Assembly: GCA_036397815.1 (NCBI GenBank)
Contig: DASWIE010000126.1
Location: 1 to 52,509 of the forward strand
Source: DASQFY01 sp036397815
GTDB lineage: Bacteria > Chloroflexota > Limnocylindria > QHBO01
Direction: 5' to 3'
Length of the DNA stretch: 52,509 nucleotides
The notes under the pieces were generated by a model that made no database searches, was not told the origin of the DNA, and saw only the letters and a program-made list of their open reading frames with translations. Every line of letters starts with the position of its first letter. The first letter of the stretch is position 1. Of the stretch, positions 15,298-25,823 are shown piece by piece. A program made the translations under genes and the position numbers.

Positions 15298-16232
15298 ATG
15301 CCCCCCATCGCGTCGGTGGACGTGCCGGCCAGCTCCGCCAACCTGGGAAGCGGCTTCGACTGCTTCGCCGCCGCGTTGAGCCTGAAGCTGCGTGCCGAGC
15401 TGTTTCCGGGCGAGGAGGCGGGGATCCTGCTCAACGCCCATGGCGAGGGCATCCCGGACGCCGCCGGCGACCCTGACTCCAACCTGGTGATCCGCGCCTT
15501 TCGCGAGGGCATGCGCGCGGCCCATGGCGCGCCGCAGGGAAGCGGAGCCTGGCGCATCGAGGTGAGCAGCATGATCCCCGCCGCGCGTGGGCTCGGCAGC
15601 TCGGCGTCGGCGATCGTGGCCGGGCTCCTGCTGGGTGCCAGCGTCGGCCGTAATGCGCCCTCGGCGGACGAGCTGCTTGCGCTCGCCACCGCCCTGGAGG
15701 GCCATCCGGACAACGTGGCCGCGGCGCTGTACGGAGGCTTCACGCTGGCGGTCGCCAGCTCGAGCGAAGGCCCCGTGACGCTGCGACGCTTCCGCGTCCC
15801 GGAGGACTGGATCCCGGTCGTCTTCGTGGCCAACGCCGAGAGCCGAACCGCCCAGATGCGCGCCGCCCTGCCGGCGATCGTGCCGCATCACGACGCTGCG
15901 CTGCAGGCAGGTCGCAGCGCGCTGCTGGCGACGGCGATCATGACCGGGGACGCGACGCTGCTACGCCAGGGGATGGCCGATGGCCTCCATCAGCCGTACC
16001 GGCTGCCGCTGCTGGAGGGCGCCGCGGAGCTTATCGGAGTTGCGTACGACCACGGCGCCGCCGGCGCTGCGCTCTCCGGCGCCGGCCCCAGCGTGCTGGC
16101 CATCTGCGACTCGCCGATCTCCGCCCACTCGGTCGAGAAGGCCTGGAACGCCTCGGGAGTGCCCGGCATGGCCACCCGGCTGCGCTTCGACGTCGCGGGC
16201 GCACGACTGGCCAGCCAGCGAGACGAATCGCT

Positions 16233-16236
<4 letters not shown>
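15298..16236 (+). CDS. thrB: Homoserine kinase
   Basis: A 312-aa GHMP-family kinase that phosphorylates homoserine for threonine synthase. Motif 1 is VDVPASSANLGSGFDCF, motif 2 the ATP loop PAARGLGSSASAIVAG, motif 3 the C-terminal GAALSGAGPSVLAI. LEGHPDNVAAALYGG is a homoserine-kinase hallmark. The ATG at 15298 is selected from the TATACT element 6 nt upstream and the immediate start of motif 1. Its last four bases overlap the GTG of the ABC-F gene, indicating translational coupling. Confidence 0.93.
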
Positions 16237-18232
<1,996 letters not shown>

Positions 18233-18236
<4 letters not shown>

Positions 18237-19207
18237 GCGAGGCGCCACCGGGATCCGCCGCCGGGCGCGGCTCGGCCGGCCTGCTCGGCGCGGGGCTGAT
18301 CCTGTTGGCCGCGACCTGCTTCGGCACGCTCGGGCCGATCGCTCACGCCGCGGACGAGGCTGGCGTCTCCAGCCTGGCGTTGGTCAGCTGGCGGGCGGCG
18401 CTCGGCGCAGCTTGCATGCTGCTCTTCATCGGGCTGCGTCTGGCTGCCGGCCAGAGCCCGGTTCGCCGCCTGCGCGACGTGCCGATCCGCGACCGCTGGT
18501 ACGTCGCCTGGGCCGCCGTGGCCAACGCCGCGCTCAACCTGGCCATGTTCATCGCCTTCCTGCGGATCAGCATCGGGCTCGCGCTGCTCGTCTTCTACAC
18601 CTACCCCGCCTGGGTGGCGCTGGCCAGCACGCTCTGGTTCGGCGAGCGGCTGGACCGCCCGCGGTGGGCGGCGCTCGGCATTGCGCTGCTGGGCATGGTG
18701 CTGGTGGTGGCCAGTGCCGGGCAGCTCGGCGGGATCGACGCGCTCGGGATCGTGCTCGCCTTCGGAGCGGGACTGGCGCAGGCGTTCTACGTCATGGCCG
18801 CCCGCCACGGCTTTGCGAGGGTCCCCGTCGTCCAGGCGGCAGGACTCACCATGGGAGGAGCGGCCGCCATCTACCTGGTGATCGCGCTGCTGATCGGCCA
18901 GCTCGGGACCCTGGTCCAGCCCTTGGCATCTGCTTCCGCCTTCTGGCCGGTGCTGCTGGCGGGCGTGGTGGGCGCCGGCATCGCCACCTTCTGCTTCATC
19001 ACCGGCATCCGGCTGTTGGGCGCGCCCCGCGCCGCGATCCTTTCGACCTTCGAGCCGGTGGTGGGCGTCGCGCTGGCCGCGATCCTCCTGGCCGAGCAGC
19101 CAGCGCCCCTGCAGCTCGTCGGCGGGGCCCTCATCATCACGTCGGGCATCGTCCTGCAGCTGCGGCCGAGCGCCGAGCTCGCCGAGCACGAGGCGGTCGG
19201 CGCCTAA
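18233..19207 (+). CDS. EamA-family DMT transporter
   Basis: A 324-aa inner-membrane protein with ten predicted helices arranged as two EamA repeats. The first repeat starts LLGAGLILLAATCFGTLGPI, the second DALGIVLAFGAGLAQAFYVM. FYTYPAWVALASTLWFGERL is a typical EamA motif. Family members export metabolites, often amino acids. Its coupling by overlapping start and stop to the thrB-ABC-F genes and its place between threonine and aspartate-kinase genes make threonine or homoserine export a reasonable but untested guess. Its TAA overlaps the stop of the convergent aspartate kinase. Confidence 0.87.
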
Positions 19208-20271
19208 CTATCGCCCTGGGTCACCGGCGGCCCCTGGATCATCAGCGCCGCGTGCACCGACTGGGCCACGCGCGACGCCTGCTCGACCGGCACCTCGGCC
19301 CAGACCACGCGCATGCCACCCTCGTCAAAGCTGCCAGCCCCGTGGGCCGGCACGGGCAGGAGCTCCGGCATCATTGCCGCCGGCCCGACCAGGCTGATCC
19401 GGGCGATCCGCTCCTTGCGATCGATGGCCAGCATCAGGACCCCCACCGGCTGCTGACCGACAGTTGCGCTCGCGCGCCGGACCGGACGCACCACCGTCTG
19501 CGGGTGCGACGCATCGACCGCGCGAACCACCAACGCCAGCTTGCCGCGGCGGGCGCGGCGCACCGCCACGGGGTGAACGATCTCGGAGCCGAGATCGGCC
19601 AGCAGCTCGAGCTGCAGCGCATCGACGACGTCCAGGAACCGCGCCCCGGGGACGTCGTGCGGGTCCGCCTCCATCACGCCGCCGACGTCCTTGAACAGCT
19701 CGCAGCGATCGGCGCGCAGGGCGACCGCCAGGACGACCGCCGACAGGTCGGTGCCGCCACGCCCCAACGTCGTCAGCTCGCCGTGAGTGCCGATCCCCTG
19801 GAAGCCCGCGACCACCGGCACGAGGCCCTCGACCAGCGCCGCACGGAGCCGCCGTGGCAGCACCCGGCGGACCTCCGCTCCCAGATGCGCCGCCGCCGTG
19901 CGAATTCCCGCCTCCGCCCCACTGAACGAGCGTGCCGCGATGCCCCGCGCCTCCAGTCCAAGTGCGAAGAGCGCGGCCGACAGCGTCTCCCCCGTCGCCA
20001 GCGCTCGGTCCGCCTCGCGCGCGAAGGGCGAGTCCGGCTCGTGCGTCGGGCGTCGCAGGAGGTCGCCGTCCGGAAGCAGCACGGCGGCTGAGCGGAGGAT
20101 CGCATCGGTCACCCCTTCGAAGGCCGACACCACGACCACCGGGCGCAGGCCGGCCTCGCGCTGGGCGACCACCGCGCCGACGGCTGCCGCGATGTCCTCC
20201 GGCTGGCGCAGGACGGACCCGCCGAACTTGTCGACGACGATCGCCGAGGGTCCCGCGGACGCTGGCGGCAT
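19204..20271 (-). CDS. lysC: Aspartate kinase
   Basis: A 355-aa amino-acid-kinase-fold enzyme that makes aspartyl-phosphate, the first step to threonine, methionine and lysine. N-terminal VDKFGGSVL is the KFGGSS motif, GRGGTDLSAVVLA and FKDVGGVMEADPHDVPGAR are the Asp and nucleotide motifs. At 355 aa it is shorter than usual; the C-terminal about 100 residues look like a single degenerate ACT-type module (ARISLVGPAAMM), so feedback control may differ from two-ACT enzymes. Start at 20271 with TACCCT 8 nt upstream. Convergent with the EamA gene, with stop codons overlapping by 3-4 bp. Confidence 0.85.
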   Translation of the reverse strand: MPPASAGPSAIVVDKFGGSVLRQPEDIAAAVGAVVAQREAGLRPVVVVSAFEGVTDAILRSAAVLLPDGDLLRRPTHEPDSPFAREADRALATGETLSAALFALGLEARGIAARSFSGAEAGIRTAAAHLGAEVRRVLPRRLRAALVEGLVPVVAGFQGIGTHGELTTLGRGGTDLSAVVLAVALRADRCELFKDVGGVMEADPHDVPGARFLDVVDALQLELLADLGSEIVHPVAVRRARRGKLALVVRAVDASHPQTVVRPVRRASATVGQQPVGVLMLAIDRKERIARISLVGPAAMMPELLPVPAHGAGSFDEGGMRVVWAEVPVEQASRVAQSVHAALMIQGPPVTQGDS

Positions 20272-20278
20272 GGCGGCT

Positions 20279-20344
20279 GAGGGTAGCGCACCGGCCGTCC
20301 CTGCGCGGGTGTTCAGGTCATCTGAACACTTGCGCGCTACCCTC
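20279..20344. promoter_or_regulatory. Symmetric divergent promoter of aspartate kinase and mutY with central operator
   Basis: GAGGGTAGCGC (20279-20289) and GCGCTACCCTC (20334-20344) are perfect 11-bp inverted repeats that contain the two divergent TACCCT -10 hexamers: minus strand 20280-20285, 8 nt from the kinase ATG, and plus strand 20338-20343, 6 nt from the mutY GTG. Between them GTGTTCAG (20309-20316) and CTGAACAC (20322-20329) form a perfect dyad with a 5-bp spacer in the -35 position of the mutY promoter and close to that of the kinase. A single regulator could control both. Confidence 0.55.
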
Positions 20345-20349
20345 CCTGC

Positions 20350-21279
20350 GTGGTGGCCACCCACTCCCGGAAGACCGATGGCGCCGCCGCGCTGGCGCGC
20401 GTGCGCCGCTCGTTGCTGAGCTGGTACGACGTGGAGCACCGCGACTTCCCGTGGCGTCGCACGACCGACCCATGGGCGGTGCTCGTCAGCGAGGTGATGC
20501 TGCAGCAGACCCAGGCATCACGCGTCGCCGAGCGATTCTCTCCCTTCCTGGACCGATTCCCGAGCGCTGGTGCCCTGGCCGCCGCCTCCGAAGCGGATGC
20601 GCTCGTCGCCTGGAGCGGGCTCGGCTACAACCGCCGCGTGCTGGCCCTGCGCCGGACAGCCATGGCGATCGCGCGGGATGGCTGGCCGCGCAGCGCGGCC
20701 CGGCTGCAGCGGCTGGCCGGGATCGGCCCCTACACCGCCCGGGCAGTCGCAAGCCTCGCCTTCGGAGAGGCGGTGGGAGTGGTGGATACCAACGTCCGGC
20801 GCTGGCTGGTGCGCCGCTTCGGATTACCGGCCGGCGCCCGACCGGCGACGCTCCAGGCGCTGGCCGACCGCCTGGCCCAACCCAGCGAACGCGTGACGGA
20901 GACTGCGGCGTGGACGCACGCCACCATGGAGTTCGGCGCGAGCATCTGCCGGTCCCGGGGGCCGCGGTGCGAGGCCTGCCCGATCGCACCCGGCTGCCCG
21001 TCGCGAGGCGTGGCCGGTGCCGTGCCGGTCCCGCGGCAGGCGTCGTTCGCCGGGTCCGAACGCGCCGCGCGCGGAGCCCTGCTCCAGCGCTTGGTGGCCG
21101 CGCCCGGCCAGGCGCTCTCCCTCCCCGCCGCGAGGCAGGTCGTGGGGCGACTCACCAACCTCGATTTCGAGCGCATCGCAAGTGGCCTGGAGCGCGACCG
21201 GCTCGCCCATCGGTCCGGCGGCAGCCTTCACCTTGGGGGACGGGGGGCCGAGGCCGGCGCGGCTACAATCGGGCCATGA
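20350..21279 (+). CDS. mutY: A/G-specific adenine glycosylase
   Basis: A 309-aa MutY-type glycosylase that removes adenine opposite 8-oxoguanine. Catalytic Glu48 is in VSEVMLQQTQ, the helix-hairpin-helix is LAGIGPYTARAVASLAFG, catalytic Asp146 in VVDTNVRR, and the four iron-sulfur Cys are C200, C207, C210 and C216 (spacing 6-2-5). The protein is about 40-60 aa shorter than E. coli MutY, and the C-terminal NUDIX-like 8-oxoG-recognition domain is not evident; the tail is only 90 residues. Start GTG at 20350 is 6 nt from TACCCT. It is divergent from aspartate kinase. Confidence 0.88.
   Translation: MVATHSRKTDGAAALARVRRSLLSWYDVEHRDFPWRRTTDPWAVLVSEVMLQQTQASRVAERFSPFLDRFPSAGALAAASEADALVAWSGLGYNRRVLALRRTAMAIARDGWPRSAARLQRLAGIGPYTARAVASLAFGEAVGVVDTNVRRWLVRRFGLPAGARPATLQALADRLAQPSERVTETAAWTHATMEFGASICRSRGPRCEACPIAPGCPSRGVAGAVPVPRQASFAGSERAARGALLQRLVAAPGQALSLPAARQVVGRLTNLDFERIASGLERDRLAHRSGGSLHLGGRGAEAGAATIGP
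21264..21269 (+). promoter_or_regulatory. -10 element TACAAT of the redoxin gene
   Basis: TACAAT ends 6 nt before the ATG at 21276 and lies inside the 3' end of mutY. Confidence 0.5.
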
Positions 21280-21773
21280 CCACCGCGACCTCCGGCCTGC
21301 GCGTGCAGATCCGCGATCAGATGCCGTCGGTCGGACTGCGCGCGACGGATGGGTACCTGCTCAACCTGCGCAGCTTCGTCGACAAGCGGCCCGCGATCGT
21401 TGTCTTCTTCGGCGGCCCGTCGCTGAAGGGAGCCGCCCGCGAGCGGGGCGACACGCTGGCCCTGGCGCTCAAGGAGGCTTACCCCCGACTCGAGCGGAAC
21501 GGCGTGGGGCTGATCGCGGTCACCACCGACAGCGAGGTGCAGCAGGCCGCGTACGTGCAGGAGCTGCAGCTCCCGTACCTGCTCTTCTGTGACGAGCGTC
21601 GCATCGCGGTGGAGCTGCTCGGCATTCCGGCAACCACCTCGCGCGGCAACGTGAACGCCGAACCGACCGCCTTCGCGGTGGGCATCGACGGCACGATCCT
21701 GGACATCGTGGAGCAGGCCACGCCAAAAGGCCTTGTCGCCCGCCTGCTCGAAGCAATCTTCCCCCCGACGTAG
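21276..21773 (+). CDS. Peroxiredoxin-like (AhpC/TSA fold) protein without peroxidatic Cys
   Basis: A 165-aa thioredoxin-fold protein. The order AIVVFFGGPSLKGAARERG, LIAVTTDSEVQQAAYV, LLFCDERRIAVELLGI and AFAVGIDGTILDI follows the AhpC/TSA layout (redox strand, TTDS, DERR, cis-Pro strand). At the place of the peroxidatic Cys, where family members have TxxC, the sequence is PSLKGAAR; the only Cys is C105 in LLFCDE. It is therefore unlikely to be a normal peroxidase. It has its own leaderless promoter and is followed 19 bp later by a zinc alcohol dehydrogenase. Confidence 0.75.
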   Translation: MTTATSGLRVQIRDQMPSVGLRATDGYLLNLRSFVDKRPAIVVFFGGPSLKGAARERGDTLALALKEAYPRLERNGVGLIAVTTDSEVQQAAYVQELQLPYLLFCDERRIAVELLGIPATTSRGNVNAEPTAFAVGIDGTILDIVEQATPKGLVARLLEAIFPPT

Positions 21774-21792
21774 CGGCCTCACCCCAGGACCG

Positions 21793-22821
21793 ATGCTCGC
21801 CGTCCGAACGCATGTCGCCGGCGAACCGCTGCGCATCGAGGATGTGCCGCTGCCGGAGCCGTCAGGCAGCGAGGTCCGCGTCAAGGTCGCCGGCTGCGGC
21901 GTGTGCCACACCGACCTGCACATCGCGCGAACGGACCGGTTGCGCGTCACGCGGCCGGTCACGCTCGGCCACGAGATCGGCGGCTGGGTGGATGCCCCAG
22001 GCCCGGACGCCGCCAAACCCCTGCGGCGGGCGCGTCTGCGCGAGGGCGACGCGGTGCTCGTCTACGGCGGCTGGGGCTGCGGCGCCTGCCGCCAGTGCGC
22101 CAGCGGGCAGGCGCAGCGCTGCGAGCTCGGCAAGTCACCGGGCTTTCAGCGGGACGGTGGCTACGCGGAGTACGTGCTGGTGCCCGAGGCGCGACATCTC
22201 GTCCAGCTCGGAGACCTTGCGCCCGACCATGCCGCGCCGCTGGCCGATGCCGGAGTGACCCCGTATCGCGCCGTCTCGCGGGCCGCCGCCTGGCTGACGC
22301 CGGGAGCGCGGGCGCTGCTCATCGGCCTGGGTGGCCTCGGCCAGTTCGCGATCCAGTACCTGCGCCGGCTGCCGGATCTGACCATCGCGGTCCGCGAGCT
22401 GGATCCGGACAAGCTGACCATCGCGGCCGAGCTGGGCGCGGACCTGGGACTGCTGGCCGGCGACGAGACGCTGGTGGCGCTCGGCCTGGGCGGTCCCGCC
22501 GACGTGGTGTTCGACTTCGTCGGTACCGATGACACCCTCGACTATGCGGTCCGCAACGTGGCACCGGGCGGGCTTGTCTCGCTCGTCGGAGAGGCGGGTG
22601 GACGGTATGCATTCGGGTTCGACAGCGTGCCGGTCGAGGCATCGATGACCACCACCGCCTGGGGGTCGCTGGAGGACCTGCGCGAGGTCGTCCGACAGGC
22701 GCGCCGCGGTCGGCTGCGCTGGTCGGTGGAGCGCATGCCACTCCGCAAGGCGCGTTCCGCGCACGATCGGCTGCTGGCCGGCAAGGTAGCCGGCCGCATC
22801 GTGCTGGTCCCGGACGGGTAG
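21793..22821 (+). CDS. Zinc-dependent alcohol dehydrogenase
   Basis: A 342-aa medium-chain dehydrogenase. The catalytic zinc ligands are in GCGVCHTDLHI (Cys) and TLGHEIGG (His, Glu). The structural zinc Cys are in GCGACRQCASGQAQRCE with the canonical 2-2-7 spacing. The NAD(P)-binding loop is LLIGLGGLGQFAIQYL and ends at an acidic Asp/Glu (AVRELD), pointing to NAD. Substrate is not evident; the overall form resembles NAD-dependent alcohol or formaldehyde-type dehydrogenases. The ATG is part of a GGACCGATG octamer copy and no -10 or Shine-Dalgarno is seen, so it is probably expressed from the redoxin promoter. Confidence 0.87.
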   Translation: MLAVRTHVAGEPLRIEDVPLPEPSGSEVRVKVAGCGVCHTDLHIARTDRLRVTRPVTLGHEIGGWVDAPGPDAAKPLRRARLREGDAVLVYGGWGCGACRQCASGQAQRCELGKSPGFQRDGGYAEYVLVPEARHLVQLGDLAPDHAAPLADAGVTPYRAVSRAAAWLTPGARALLIGLGGLGQFAIQYLRRLPDLTIAVRELDPDKLTIAAELGADLGLLAGDETLVALGLGGPADVVFDFVGTDDTLDYAVRNVAPGGLVSLVGEAGGRYAFGFDSVPVEASMTTTAWGSLEDLREVVRQARRGRLRWSVERMPLRKARSAHDRLLAGKVAGRIVLVPDG

Positions 22822-22831
22822 CCCGCGATAC

Positions 22832-23554
22832 CTAGCCGCCGAGGATTCGGCCGATGATGCCCTTCGGCTTCTCCGGCGGACGGATGTACCACGGCCCGCC
22901 GGCCGCTTCGTAGGCCTCGCGCACCGGCTGCGCTCGCAGGTCGGTGACGGCCAGCTGGCGACGCGAGGCGAGGTGCTCGGACGCGACCGCGTGCGCGCGG
23001 TTCCGCACCTCGTCGAAGAAGACCAGCTCGGCGTCTGGCTCGAGCAGCACGCCCAGCGTCCAGCCGGTCCCGGCTCGCAGCAGCCACGCCTGGATCACCT
23101 GCGGCAGCTCGGTCAGCTCCCGGTGCAGCTCGGAGCCGAATGGCTCCGGCACCTCGGTCGGGGCCTCGAGGGGCGGCAGCTCGCCGAACGGCCGCCGCGC
23201 GCGCATCGCCTCGGGCGTGGTCGGGTCGATCCCCGCCGCCAGGAAGGGCAGGACCGCCTCCGGCACCTCGAGCTGCGCCGGCGAGCCGGGATCGATCACC
23301 ACCCGCTCGCCGACGCCCTCGGCTCGAATGAACAGGTCACGGGCGGGCAGCTCCACGGCGTCGCTGCCGGGCGGCCCGAACTCGATGTAGCGCTCCGGGC
23401 TGGTGTAGGCCGGCAGGAAGCGGCCCTTGTCGTCGGTACCGTGGCGCATCGCCGTGAGCGGAACCCGTTCCGGGCTGACGGGCTGCCCGCTCGAGGAACG
23501 GATCGGGATGATCAAGTCCATCGAGAGGAGGGCGCCCAGGGTGGTATCGGTCAT
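22832..23554 (-). CDS. SseB-family protein
   Basis: A 240-aa soluble protein of the SseB (enhanced serine sensitivity) group. The N-terminal module shows LIIPIRSSSG, then TDDKGRFLPAYTSPERYIEF, then LPARDLFIRAEGVGERVVID, the standard SseB N-domain order. The second half has WTLGVLLEPDAELVFFDEVR and a C-terminal PWYIRPPEKPKG. The cellular role of the family is poorly known. Start overlaps the gltX stop by 4 bp, so the two are co-translated, which suggests a link to tRNA or glutamate/serine physiology but does not prove it. Confidence 0.75.
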   Translation of the reverse strand: MTDTTLGALLSMDLIIPIRSSSGQPVSPERVPLTAMRHGTDDKGRFLPAYTSPERYIEFGPPGSDAVELPARDLFIRAEGVGERVVIDPGSPAQLEVPEAVLPFLAAGIDPTTPEAMRARRPFGELPPLEAPTEVPEPFGSELHRELTELPQVIQAWLLRAGTGWTLGVLLEPDAELVFFDEVRNRAHAVASEHLASRRQLAVTDLRAQPVREAYEAAGGPWYIRPPEKPKGIIGRILGG

Positions 23555-25065
23555 GCGTGCGATGCCTCGGCAGCACCCAGCTTCCGCAGCGCGGCCTCGA
23601 GGCGGGCAAGGGTCCGGTCGCGACCGAGCAGCTCCATGGAACCGAAGAGCGGCGGCGAGACGGTGCGGCCGGTGACCGCGACCCGGATCGGCAGGAAGAA
23701 GTCGCCCGGCTTCCAGCCGGCGTCCTCGGCCGCGTTCCGGCAGCGGGCCTCCAGCTCATCGGCAGCGAAGTCGTCGTGGCTGAGGCGGCCCAGCGTCTTC
23801 AGCGCGAGCTCCAACGCGCCGGCCACCTCGGCGGAAGACCGACCCTTGGGCACCAGCATATCCGGCTCGTAGCGGGACGCGACGTCGTCGTCGGTCTCGG
23901 TCAGGAAGGCCACCAGCTCGGTCGCGTCGCCGAGCCGGACCAGGCGCTCCTTGATGAGCGGCACCACCCGCAGCACGGACTCGTCGTCGAGCGTAGAGGG
24001 CAGGAACGGGCGCAGGCGCAGCGCCAGCTGCTCATCGGTCAGGTGTCGGATATAGACCCCGTTCAGATAGTCCAGGCGGTCCTTGTCGAAGATCGCCCCC
24101 GCCTTGTGCACCTCCTCGATCTCGAATCGAGCGGCCAGCTCCTCGAGCGTGAAGATCTCCTCCTCGGTGCCAGGCGACCAGCCCAGGAAGGCGAGAAAGT
24201 TGACCATCGCCTCCGGCAGGTAGCCCTGCTCGCGAAAGGCGGTCATGTCGGTCTGTGACTTGCGCTTGCTCATCTTCGACCGATCCGGATTGAGGATGAG
24301 CGGGATGTGCCCGAAGCGGGGCTCACCGTAGCCCAGCGCCCGGATGAGGGCGATGTGCTTCGGCGTGTTCGACAGGTGGTCCTCGCCGCGGATCACGTGG
24401 CTGACCTGCATCGCCTCGTCGTCGACGACCACCACGAAGTGGTAGAGCGGCACGCCGTCGCCGCGGACGATCACGAAGTCGCCGAGCAGGGCGTTGTCGA
24501 ACTCGACCTCGCCGCGGATCAGGTCGTCGAAGGTCACCTTTTCGGCCGGCACCTTGAATCGGATCGCAGGCTTGCGCCCCTCGGCCTCGAATGCGGCGCG
24601 GTCCGCATCGGTCAGGGACAGGCAGCGACCGTTATAGCGCGGTGGCTCGTGATCGCGCTCCTGCTGGCGGCGGACCATCTCGAGCTCATCGGGCGTGCAC
24701 CAGCAGTGGTAGGCCGCCTCTGACTCCACCAGGCGCCGCGCCTCGCGCGCGTAGAGATCCCAGCGCTGGGATTGGCGATACGGGCCGTACTCGCCCACGT
24801 CCTCACCACCGGCCACCTGTGGCCCCTCGTCCCAGGTGATGCCCAGCCAGTGCAGGTTCTCGATGATGTCGAGCTCGTACTCGGGCGTGCTGCGCGCCAG
24901 GTCCGTGTCCTCGATTCGCATCACATACGTCCCGCCGACGTGACGGGCAAAGAGGTAGTTGTAGAGGCTCGTCCGTGCGGTACCGATGTGCAGCGGCCCG
25001 GTGGGGCTCGGCGCCATGCGCACCCGCACGGGACGGCTGTCGGTCGTCACTTGTGGCTCACTCAT
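23551..25065 (-). CDS. gltX: Glutamate-tRNA ligase
   Basis: A 504-aa class I aminoacyl-tRNA synthetase that loads Glu on tRNA-Glu. HIGH-type motif is HIGT in APSPTGPLHIGTARTS (residues 26-29), VMRIEDTDLARS follows as in GluRS, and KMSKR in PDRSKMSKRK is the ATP loop, about residue 265. The C-terminal anticodon-binding region is present, so the gene is full length. The ATG at 25065 lies in a GACCGATG octamer copy; a TACCAT hexamer is 10 nt upstream. The nearby tRNA-Gln gene and no GlnRS in the window leave open whether it is discriminating. Confidence 0.95.
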   Translation of the reverse strand: MSEPQVTTDSRPVRVRMAPSPTGPLHIGTARTSLYNYLFARHVGGTYVMRIEDTDLARSTPEYELDIIENLHWLGITWDEGPQVAGGEDVGEYGPYRQSQRWDLYAREARRLVESEAAYHCWCTPDELEMVRRQQERDHEPPRYNGRCLSLTDADRAAFEAEGRKPAIRFKVPAEKVTFDDLIRGEVEFDNALLGDFVIVRGDGVPLYHFVVVVDDEAMQVSHVIRGEDHLSNTPKHIALIRALGYGEPRFGHIPLILNPDRSKMSKRKSQTDMTAFREQGYLPEAMVNFLAFLGWSPGTEEEIFTLEELAARFEIEEVHKAGAIFDKDRLDYLNGVYIRHLTDEQLALRLRPFLPSTLDDESVLRVVPLIKERLVRLGDATELVAFLTETDDDVASRYEPDMLVPKGRSSAEVAGALELALKTLGRLSHDDFAADELEARCRNAAEDAGWKPGDFFLPIRVAVTGRTVSPPLFGSMELLGRDRTLARLEAALRKLGAAEASHA

Positions 25066-25148
25066 CGGTCGCCCGATGGTAGCAGGGGAGGCCCGCCGGC
25101 CCGGCGCTGGCCAGACCGCCCTTGGGCAAGCCGGACCGCATCAGGGCC

Positions 25149-25189
25149 GGTTGTGCGGCTGTGCAGCACAGCCGCTGTGCAGCACAACC
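25149..25189. repeat. Nested palindromes and 16-bp tandem repeat between gltX and the GDSL hydrolase
   Basis: GCTGTGCAGCACA occurs twice with a 16-bp period (25158-25170 and 25174-25186). The first copy lies in the 17-bp palindrome GGCTGTGCAGCACAGCC (25157-25173), and GGTTGTGC / GCACAACC (25149-25156, 25182-25189) enclose the whole. It could be a hydrolase terminator or a regulator site upstream of gltX. Confidence 0.5.
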
Positions 25190-25202
25190 ATGCCTCGACA
25201 CC

Positions 25203-25817
25203 TCAGGGGACCGATGCCAGCAGCTCCCGGACGATCGGCTCGATCGCGTCCACCCACAGCCCGTATTGGGCGCCCGACGGGTGCAGCCCGTCGTCGGCGA
25301 GCATACGCCGGTCGGCACCGGCGGCCTGCGAGATCTCGAAGACGTCCGGGACGAAGCGGATGCCTCGCCCCTCCGTTGCGCCTCGCATGATCTCGTTGTT
25401 GCGCATGATCCCGGCACGCTGCGTCTCCGGCTGTCCGAAGGCGGCGCCCTGGGGCGTGACGGTGTAGTCCGGCGTCGCCAGGCAGAGCAGGCGGTCGGGC
25501 GCCAGGACCTCCAGCAGGGAGTCGAGGAGCAGCGAGACGTTGGCCGAGTAGTCGACGTCCGGCACGCCCTGCACGACGTCGTTGACGCCGATCTGGACCG
25601 TCACGAACTCGGCCCTCAGGTTCTCCAGCTTCGGCAGCTCGACGCGGATCAGGTCGCCAGAGGCAAAGCCGTTCACCGCCGGGTTGCCCACGAGGTGAAG
25701 CGAGACGGGATCGCCCGCCAGACGGGCGACGAGCTGGTTCGGCCACCGCTCCGCATCGGCCACCGAGGTACCGATCGTGTACGAATCGCCCAGCGGCACG
25801 AAGCGGAGGCTCCCCAT
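25203..25817 (-). CDS. SGNH/GDSL hydrolase
   Basis: A 204-aa lipase/esterase-like hydrolase. Block I is VPLGDSYTIGTS with the nucleophilic Ser, block III is VQIGVNDVVQGV with the oxyanion Asn, and block V is DGLHPSGAQYGLW with the catalytic Asp and His. There is no signal peptide, so it probably acts in the cytoplasm. Substrate (acyl ester, lysophospholipid or sugar acetyl) is not evident. ATG at 25817 is 7 nt after the asparaginase stop; a GTG two codons earlier is an alternative. It is co-transcribed with asparaginase. Confidence 0.85.
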   Translation of the reverse strand: MGSLRFVPLGDSYTIGTSVADAERWPNQLVARLAGDPVSLHLVGNPAVNGFASGDLIRVELPKLENLRAEFVTVQIGVNDVVQGVPDVDYSANVSLLLDSLLEVLAPDRLLCLATPDYTVTPQGAAFGQPETQRAGIMRNNEIMRGATEGRGIRFVPDVFEISQAAGADRRMLADDGLHPSGAQYGLWVDAIEPIVRELLASVP

Positions 25818-25823
25818 GCGCAC

